Below, piece by piece: positions 43,391 through 49,366 of a stretch of 49,366 bases of DNA (within the stretch, counting starts at the first letter, position 1; each line of letters starts with the position of its first letter). The DNA comes from Candidatus Zixiibacteriota bacterium (GTDB lineage: Bacteria > Zixibacteria > MSB-5A5 > GN15 > PGXB01). The stretch covers positions 1-49,366 of the forward strand of contig DAOUVS010000002.1 of the NCBI GenBank assembly GCA_030667525.1, in the 5' to 3' direction. A program made the position numbers and the translations under genes. Under the pieces are notes generated by a model. The model saw nothing but the letters and a program-made list of their open reading frames with translations. It was not told the DNA's origin and did not search any database.

Positions 43391-44252
43391 CTACCTCTTT
43401 TATAATCTCAAGGAGATACTCCTTGTATGAATTATTTGCCATCTCATCGGCCAGTTTTGTAATTTGTGTTCTATCAATAAATTTCATTCGATAGGCGATT
43501 TCCTCAAGGCAGGCAACTTTTAATCCCTGACGCTTTTCAATCGTCGCGATAAAATTACTGGCCGCCAGCATACTTTCGGATGTCCCGGTGTCGAGCCAGG
43601 CCAAACCTCGCCCAAGTTTGACTACTTGAAGTTTGTTTTTTTCCAAATATTTCCTATTAACATCGCTGATCTCATACTCACCCCGTTTTGACAGTTTCAA
43701 TTCCCGGGCGAATTTGGGGGCCTCGCTGTCAAACATATATAATCCAGTTACCACATAGTTTGATTTGGGAACATCCGGTTTTTCTTCGATAGAGATAGCA
43801 TGACCCTTATTATCAAATTCTAGGACTCCATACCGTTTGGGGTCATTGATATAATAACTGAAAATTCTGGCACCGTTTTTAAAATTATAAGATTTCTTTA
43901 GAAATCGATAATCACCATAGAAAATATTATCACCCAAAATTAACGTAACATTGCCGTCACCTATAAAATCTTCGCCAATAATCAGTGCCTGCGCGATACC
44001 TTCCGGCTTTTCCTGTACCGCATAACTGATAGTTAATCCCAACCTGGATCCATCGCCAAAGAGACTTTTAAACTGCGGTAGATCTTTTGGAGTTGATATC
44101 AGCAAAATTTCTTTGATACCGATAAGCATCAAGGTTGACAGCGGATAATATATCATCGGTTTATCATAAATCGGCAAAAGCTGCTTGCTGATGATCTGCG
44201 TAATCGGAAAAAGCCGACTGCCATTTCCTCCGGCCAGAATAATACCTTTCAT
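43377..44252 (-). CDS. rfbA: Glucose-1-phosphate thymidylyltransferase
   Basis: 291 residues. Nucleotidyltransferase motif GIILAGGNGSRLFPITQIISKQLLPIYDKPMI, LGDNIFYG, ISIEEKPDVPKSN, TGLYMFD and AWLDTGTSESM; length as usual. Makes dTDP-glucose from glucose-1-P. First committed enzyme of the rhamnose pathway; ends inside rfbD. Confidence 0.95.
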   Translation of the reverse strand: MKGIILAGGNGSRLFPITQIISKQLLPIYDKPMIYYPLSTLMLIGIKEILLISTPKDLPQFKSLFGDGSRLGLTISYAVQEKPEGIAQALIIGEDFIGDGNVTLILGDNIFYGDYRFLKKSYNFKNGARIFSYYINDPKRYGVLEFDNKGHAISIEEKPDVPKSNYVVTGLYMFDSEAPKFARELKLSKRGEYEISDVNRKYLEKNKLQVVKLGRGLAWLDTGTSESMLAASNFIATIEKRQGLKVACLEEIAYRMKFIDRTQITKLADEMANNSYKEYLLEIIKEVDGER

Positions 44253-44279
44253 CGTTGCACCATAATAAATAGCAGGCCT

Positions 44280-45359
44280 TTAGCGATTTGTATAGGTCTC
44301 TTCATAATATTTAAGATAGCGGCCGTTAATACAGCTTTCCATCCATTCCAGATTGTTAAGATACCATTTGACCGTTTTTACTAAGGCATCGTCGAAACTA
44401 TATTCTGTTTGCCAGCCTAATTGAGTCTCGATAAAACTCGGGTCAATTGCATACCGCCGGTCATGTCCGGGACGATCCTTAACAAACGCAATCAATTTTT
44501 CCCGCGGTTCGCCCGGTTCGTCGCTATGAGTATCATCGATAATACGGCAGATTCTTTTTACCAAATCAATATTTTTGATTTCATTACGGCCGCCGATATT
44601 ATAAGTTTTACCAGATAACCCGTTATGAAAGGCGAGATCAATCGCGCGGCAATTATCTTCCACATAAAGCCAATCGCGAATATTTAACCCGTCTCCGTAC
44701 ACCGGAATCGGTTTCCCGGCCAAAGCGTTCCTTATCACCAGCGGAATTAGTTTTTCCGGAAATTGGAATGGCCCAAAACAGTTAGCGCTATTAGTGACGA
44801 TGCTATTTAAGCCATAAGTTTTATTGTAGGCTCTAATCAGATAATCGGCTCCCGCTTTGGTGGCAGAATAAGGAGAATTTGGTCGATATGGCGATTCCTC
44901 GGTGAACTTTCCGGGTCCATCAAGAGTTCCGAAAACTTCATCGGTGGAGACATTATGAAATCGGAGGCATCGCCTCTTTTCCATTTTTGTTCGGACTAAT
45001 TCCAATAAGTTGAAAGTGCCACAAATATTAGTAGCAACAAACTTGGCTGGATTGGAAATTGATTGATCAACATGGGTTTCGGCGGCGAGATGAATAATAT
45101 CGGTGATATCATATTTATTAATGCAGTTTTCAACCGCGTTATAATCACAGATATCTATTTTTTCAAAACGGTAATTTTGGTCGCTTTCGATTGATTTAAG
45201 TGATAAAAGATTACCCGCATAAGTCAAACAGTCAATATTAACAAAAAGATATTGAGAATATTTAGGGACCATATACAAAAGCAGATTGGCGCCGATAAAT
45301 CCGGCCCCGCCGGTTACCGCGATTCTTTTTTCAAATTTGTTAAAATCGTCTTTTATCAT
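44280..45359 (-). CDS. rfbB: dTDP-glucose 4,6-dehydratase
   Basis: 359 residues from ATG 45359, chosen because GGA lies seven bases upstream (an in-frame TTG lies at 45371). SDR motifs: VTGGAGFIGANLLLYM, HVDQSISNP, STDEVFG, PYSATKAGADYLIRAYNKTYG, RDWLYVEDN. Oxidises dTDP-glucose to the 4-keto-6-deoxy sugar. Belongs to the rfbB-A-D-C unit with 27 bases before rfbA. Confidence 0.95.
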   Translation of the reverse strand: MIKDDFNKFEKRIAVTGGAGFIGANLLLYMVPKYSQYLFVNIDCLTYAGNLLSLKSIESDQNYRFEKIDICDYNAVENCINKYDITDIIHLAAETHVDQSISNPAKFVATNICGTFNLLELVRTKMEKRRCLRFHNVSTDEVFGTLDGPGKFTEESPYRPNSPYSATKAGADYLIRAYNKTYGLNSIVTNSANCFGPFQFPEKLIPLVIRNALAGKPIPVYGDGLNIRDWLYVEDNCRAIDLAFHNGLSGKTYNIGGRNEIKNIDLVKRICRIIDDTHSDEPGEPREKLIAFVKDRPGHDRRYAIDPSFIETQLGWQTEYSFDDALVKTVKWYLNNLEWMESCINGRYLKYYEETYTNR

Positions 45360-45480
45360 TTTATTATCCAATAAATCTGGCCTAATATAAGATAATAACA
45401 GGTCTGGCGGGACAAGTCAATATCTGTTGCGAACAGATTGAACGATAATAATTTAATAATAATGCGCTAATTTGGGATAA

Positions 45481-46569
45481 TCAGTCTGAGGCTTGTTCTG
45501 AAACTGATGGATCTGCCGGAATTCTATTTTTTCTTTTGAGCAGAAGTCGATTAACCGCCGGAAAAGCTTTTGCAAGATCATCACTCAGCGTTCCAAAAGA
45601 ATCCTGGGTTGATTGATCGCTTACTCTTTTGAAGGCATCGGAGATAATAACAAAACCAAATGACAATATAAATGCGACCATACCTGATAAAATTATAATA
45701 AGTGATCGTTTGGGACCGCTTTTTAAAGTCGGCAGGGATGGTTGGTCAAGGACGCGAACAATCGGAACATCTTTCTGGACTGTCAGCCTGGCCATTTCAT
45801 ATTGTTCGCGTAGCAGCAGATATGTCTGGGAATTGATTTCGATATCCCGTTTATGGCGGCCGAGTTGCATCAATATTTCCGGGTCATTGCTGCCATACCA
45901 ATCCCGATTCGCTTTTTGAAACTCCTCGAGCGCTTTTTCTGATTCGGCCAGTATTTCGGCGCGGTCATTTAATTCACGTTCGAGATAAAGCTCACTTTCT
46001 TTAGCGTTGGAGCGGCGTATATTAAGGTTATAGTTTTCCAGTTCGGCCAATGTCTGGGTCAGTATTTGCTGTGAAAATTTTGGATACTCGGTGGTTATTG
46101 AAATATAAATTATGCCGGTTTCATTATCGGTGTTTACTTTTGTAATTTCGTCGAGAGCATCGCGAAGTCTTTCCGGTTTATCCTGATCAAAATATTCTTT
46201 CAACGTTATTTTTTCCGGACCATCTCCAAAATCGACCGTATATTGCTGCGTTATAATCGCGTCACGGACCTGATTGGAAATTAATACTTCAGGGAAAAGA
46301 GCCGATGAATTTTCATCCATATCCATACCGGAGCCACTAAAGCCGGCCAGCATTTTTAGAGCCGAAATATTGTCTTGCTTACCGGTAGGAAGAATTGAGG
46401 CATCGGAGCGGTATTGATTTGGTATTATCAAAACAATAATCAGGGACAGAATCATCACGCTGCCAACAATACCGGCGACCCAGCGGATATTTTTTACCAG
46501 GACGCGGCTGATATAAATCAACCCATTAATTATTTCATACTGATCAGAATTGTTATTTCTGTTATCCAT
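45481..46569 (-). CDS. Wzz-type chain-length/ polysaccharide co-polymerase
   Basis: 362 residues. Two transmembrane helices (about residues 33-53 and 288-310) flanking a large periplasmic coiled-coil part that includes the PNQYRSDASI segment after the first helix and a proline-rich PSLPTLKSGPKR just before the second, both typical of Wzz/Chain-length determinant proteins. It sets the length of O-antigen or exported polysaccharide. Lies between rfbB and the glycosyltransferases in the same direction. Confidence 0.85.
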   Translation of the reverse strand: MDNRNNNSDQYEIINGLIYISRVLVKNIRWVAGIVGSVMILSLIIVLIIPNQYRSDASILPTGKQDNISALKMLAGFSGSGMDMDENSSALFPEVLISNQVRDAIITQQYTVDFGDGPEKITLKEYFDQDKPERLRDALDEITKVNTDNETGIIYISITTEYPKFSQQILTQTLAELENYNLNIRRSNAKESELYLERELNDRAEILAESEKALEEFQKANRDWYGSNDPEILMQLGRHKRDIEINSQTYLLLREQYEMARLTVQKDVPIVRVLDQPSLPTLKSGPKRSLIIILSGMVAFILSFGFVIISDAFKRVSDQSTQDSFGTLSDDLAKAFPAVNRLLLKRKNRIPADPSVSEQASD

Positions 46570-46673
46570 ACTATGTTTGAAACAGGTTTCTTTTTCTTTT
46601 CAAAATTACATTAATATAATTTAGTAAAATATGGCCTAAAGACCAGCATTATTTTTTCTGACTAATCAGAACC

Positions 46674-47903
46674 TTATTCGATAGATGCTTTTTTTTTGGC
46701 TTTCTCAGCGCTTGGATTCTCCGCTTTTCCGACTTCTCTGTCTTTTCTTAATCTGTACAAATCGTCAGGAGGAGAATTCTTCCGGCTCTTATTTTTGAAA
46801 TAGTTTTCATATTTATCGTCAACATACGATTTAAATTCGGATCGGAATCTATCAGCAGAAAATCTCAGAGCGTTCGCGCGAATCTCTTCAGGATCAAACT
46901 GATGTCTTATACTTTCAAAGCGCTCAACGATATCGACAATATCAGAAACAGTACGCTCATAAAAAAATATGCCGCTTTTACCTTCAACCACCGTTTCAAG
47001 TGCTCCACCGCGACCATAGGCAATAACCGGCGTTCCGCAAGCCTGAGCTTCAACCGGGACAATTCCAAAATCTTCCTCAGCGGCATAAATCAATGCTTTT
47101 GCCTGCTGCATATATTTTTTCAGTTCTGCACATGGCTGATAACCTAAAATAGAAACATTTGATCCCGCATTTTTTTTCACTCTGGCCATATCGGGACCAT
47201 CACCTATCACCACCAGTTTTTTATCAGGCATTTTTGAAAATGCTTCAACCACCAAACGGGTATTTTTGTAAGGTACCATCCGGCTAGCCATCAAATAAAA
47301 ATCTTCCTTATCAGTGTAAAGTGAATAGCATTCGGTATCAACCGGAGGGAAAATAACGGTTGAATTGCGCCGATAGGTCTTCTTGATACGGCTTGCAATA
47401 TAATCTGAGATAGCAATAAACTCGTCGACACCATTGGCGGTTCGACAATCCCACATTCTTATTTTATGCAAAATATATTTTGCGATCCAGCCTCTGAGAC
47501 CTTTGGTCAAACCTGCTTCCTGCAAATAGTGATGAGTCAAATCCCAGGCATATCTTATTGGTGAGTAGCACATGCATATATGAAGTTGATTGGGACCGGT
47601 AATAACTCCTTTGGCTACCGCATGATTGCTGGATATAATAAGGTCATATTCAGACATATCAAACTGCTCAATAGCAAGAGGCATAAATGGTAGAAAACTG
47701 CGATATTTTGTTTTGGCAAACGGGAATTTTTGTAAAAATGATGTCTTGACCGTTTTATTCTGGATAAAATCTCTTTTGCCCGCAGGAATAAAATCAAGCA
47801 GCGAATACAGATCTGCATCAGGATAGAGCTTGATAATCTCTTCCAGGACCCGCTCGGCACCAGAATATGTAATTAGCCAGTCATGTACTATCGCCGTTTT
47901 CAT
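46674..47903 (-). CDS. Glycosyltransferase family 4 (WbaZ-like)
   Basis: 409 residues. GT-B fold: MKTAIVHDWLITYSGAERVL at the N-terminus with the sugar acceptor site, YLMASRMVPYKNTRLVVEAF, VVIGDGPD and the GT4 EDFGIVPVEAQACGTPVIAYGRGGALETVVEG with the E(x7)E pair. It transfers a hexose to the growing O-unit; mannosyltransferase WbaZ-type proteins share the start. A basic, low-complexity C-terminal tail (about residues 375-409) is unusual. Confidence 0.9.
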   Translation of the reverse strand: MKTAIVHDWLITYSGAERVLEEIIKLYPDADLYSLLDFIPAGKRDFIQNKTVKTSFLQKFPFAKTKYRSFLPFMPLAIEQFDMSEYDLIISSNHAVAKGVITGPNQLHICMCYSPIRYAWDLTHHYLQEAGLTKGLRGWIAKYILHKIRMWDCRTANGVDEFIAISDYIASRIKKTYRRNSTVIFPPVDTECYSLYTDKEDFYLMASRMVPYKNTRLVVEAFSKMPDKKLVVIGDGPDMARVKKNAGSNVSILGYQPCAELKKYMQQAKALIYAAEEDFGIVPVEAQACGTPVIAYGRGGALETVVEGKSGIFFYERTVSDIVDIVERFESIRHQFDPEEIRANALRFSADRFRSEFKSYVDDKYENYFKNKSRKNSPPDDLYRLRKDREVGKAENPSAEKAKKKASIE

Positions 47904-47995
47904 AAAATCACAAAATCCCCACTAAATCATTATTATTCAGGTAATAAATGGCTCAATTGAATAAGGTCAAGCCCAAATCGTAGATTATTTTAATT

Positions 47996-49093
47996 TCACT
48001 GTTTTGTGATAATAGCTTTTTCGACATTAAAGAGAAATATTTTGGCTGTTTTTTCCCAATTAAAAAGCTTGATCCGCTCATATCCTTTTGAGATAAGCTC
48101 AGCTTGTAATTGTTTGTCTTCCAAAATTGTATAAATTTTCTCCGCTATATCACTGACATCATAAGGATTACAATATAAGGCGGCATCACCGCAGATCTCC
48201 GGGAGCGAGGCGGCGTTGGAGACAACACAGGGGCATCCGCAGGCCATCGCCTCCAGGGGAGGTAATCCAAAACCTTCGTAAAGCGACGGCAACACCAGAG
48301 CAGCGGCATTTTCATACTGATTTCTAAGTTCATCATCATCAACCCAGCCGGTAAATTTAATCGATTCGGACCATGATGATTCTGAAATTTCCTTTTTTAA
48401 TTCCGGCATACCGGTAATAAAATTATTTTCCTCACCAACAATCCGCAGCGGAATATTTATTTTATTTTGCAGATGCAGTTGCTTGTAGGCATCAATAAGT
48501 TTTTTGAGATTTTTATGAGGTTTGACATTGCCGACATAAAGGAGATATTTTTTCTTTTGACCATTAGTTTCGGCCGGTTTTATTTCATGTCCCCCGAACC
48601 CGAGATAAGCGACCCTGACCTTATCGAGACATGGCAATCGGTACTTACGCATTTCGCTATATGTAAATTCGGAATCGGTCATTACTATTATTGATTTTTT
48701 CAGAGCCTGGCGAAACATGAAGCGGGCATACAAATATTGAAAAATTGTTCTTTGTTTATTCTCATCTGACAGGTGAAATATATCATGGATAATACAAATC
48801 ATTTTGCCCGAATAAAAAACCGGGATATTATAATGCGGCGAGATAAACAGATTGTTTGGCGGGATAATACCGGGCAATTTTAGCTGTTCTTTGATACTGT
48901 ATATAGGAATGTTACAATCAATTATATCGACATTCTTTTTATCGGCCCAACCTGTTTTTTGCAGCTTCTCTTTATCTCCTAATATTATAAATTTGATATC
49001 GGGACGTTTGTCGATAATTATCGGAATCAGATTTTTAAGATATGTACCTATGCCTGAAGCATAGTACATTCTTGCATCAATTACCAGCCGCAT
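47996..49093 (-). CDS. Glycosyltransferase family 4
   Basis: 365 residues. [82 protein letters not shown]. Related to MtfB/WbpX-type mannosyl- and rhamnosyltransferases. Its ATG overlaps the end of the upstream membrane-protein frame by 17 bases. Confidence 0.9.
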   Translation of the reverse strand: MRLVIDARMYYASGIGTYLKNLIPIIIDKRPDIKFIILGDKEKLQKTGWADKKNVDIIDCNIPIYSIKEQLKLPGIIPPNNLFISPHYNIPVFYSGKMICIIHDIFHLSDENKQRTIFQYLYARFMFRQALKKSIIVMTDSEFTYSEMRKYRLPCLDKVRVAYLGFGGHEIKPAETNGQKKKYLLYVGNVKPHKNLKKLIDAYKQLHLQNKINIPLRIVGEENNFITGMPELKKEISESSWSESIKFTGWVDDDELRNQYENAAALVLPSLYEGFGLPPLEAMACGCPCVVSNAASLPEICGDAALYCNPYDVSDIAEKIYTILEDKQLQAELISKGYERIKLFNWEKTAKIFLFNVEKAIITKQ

Positions 49094-49366
49094 AACTTTG
49101 TTTTTCTTTTTTTATCAGGTAGAAGTAACTTACAAATGGGAATACCCAGATGACCCAGTAAACATAAAACAGCAAATTATTAAAATTGCAAATCACTAAT
49201 GAAACAAACAGATATACCAGAAAAACCCGTTTATAAAAAGCCAGATGCAGTGAATCAACCGGACGGATCTATCTGAATAGTTTGACAAATAAAGTCATTA
49301 CCGCCAAACATAAAGGCAGACCGAGAGTACCGACAAGCGTTAAAATCGAGGAATCAATTGTCGAAA
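49077..49366 (-). pseudogene. C-terminal part of a polytopic membrane protein (O-antigen ligase/polymerase-like) with an in-frame stop
   Basis: Read on the minus strand from the window edge in one frame: hydrophobic helix (ILTLVGTLGLPLCLAVMTLFV), then LFR and TAG at 49269-49271, then 63 further codons in the same frame with two more helices (VYLFVSLVICN, YVYWVIWVFPFVSYFYLI), a basic tail and TGA at 49077-49079, overlapping the glycosyltransferase start by 17 bases. The placement in a polysaccharide locus suggests Wzy or a ligase. Either a nonsense mutation, a sequencing error or a natural end followed by unrelated codons. TAG is used as a normal stop elsewhere in the window. Confidence 0.5.

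Noticed and set aside
49269-49271. Reassigned TAG codon as explanation of the in-frame stop
   Set aside because: Other genes end normally at TAG (for example at 7070-7072 and 27533-27535).

Overview
The window looks like a chromosomal segment of a Gram-negative-type, anaerobically respiring bacterium outside the well-studied phyla. I infer a member of the FCB-group candidate phyla, most like Zixibacteria, from the secreted proteins that end in thrombospondin-type-3 calcium repeats plus a duplicated dockerin-like tail (VNILDIVYLINYKYK type), a subtilase with a FQNFPNPFNPST-type C-terminal sorting/FlgD-like domain, and a rhamnose/O-antigen locus. This assignment is from recall of protein style, not from a search.

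Layout. (a) 1-5457, minus: an incomplete Ser/Thr kinase and an ECF sigma / zinc-finger anti-sigma pair. The kinase and the anti-sigma protein share the same transmembrane + FlgO-like + TPR half. (b) 5636-8406, plus: two secreted beta-propeller proteins with calcium repeats and dockerin-like tails. (c) 8900-18081, minus: one long apparent operon, qmoA-qmoB-qmoC-dsrJ-dsrO-dsrP followed by a histidine kinase and an overlapping response regulator. It joins the HdrA-like Qmo module directly to the periplasmic/membrane JOP half of the Dsr complex, with no dsrMK, aprAB or sat in the window. This is the strongest candidate for an undescribed system. (d) 18515-21683: tRNA-Glu(TTC) and a frameshifted subtilase. 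(e) 22147-24139, minus: rex, with a near-consensus Rex operator in its own promoter, and alr. (f) 24315-30516, plus: yggS-divIVA-punA-mscS-nadC, then nifU-lipoprotein-mutM; the latter cluster has a possible second Rex site upstream. (g) 30533-34588, minus: an AI-2E-type permease and a 944-residue protein with 27 calcium repeats. (h) 35132-37796, plus: a histidine/aromatic ammonia-lyase with Cys in place of the MIO serine, and a secreted repeat protein of DUF4097 type. (i) 38000-40745, minus: a three-gene ABC-three-component conflict system with an HNH nuclease effector, next to about 970 bases of gene-free, repeat-rich DNA. (j) 41713-49366: a small thioredoxin-fold-like protein and a minus-strand polysaccharide locus (rfbC, D, A, B, wzz, two glycosyltransferases, and the end of a membrane protein with an in-frame stop).

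How it fits together: NADH/NAD state is probably sensed by Rex; electrons are handled by the Qmo-JOP complex under a dedicated two-component system; envelope state is probably sensed by the two FlgO/TPR proteins. A diverged intergenic repeat, one copy abutting the 3' end of tRNA-Glu and two others carrying a tRNA-3'-end-like sequence, links three otherwise unrelated intergenic regions. All functional calls are from motifs read by eye; none has been checked against a database.
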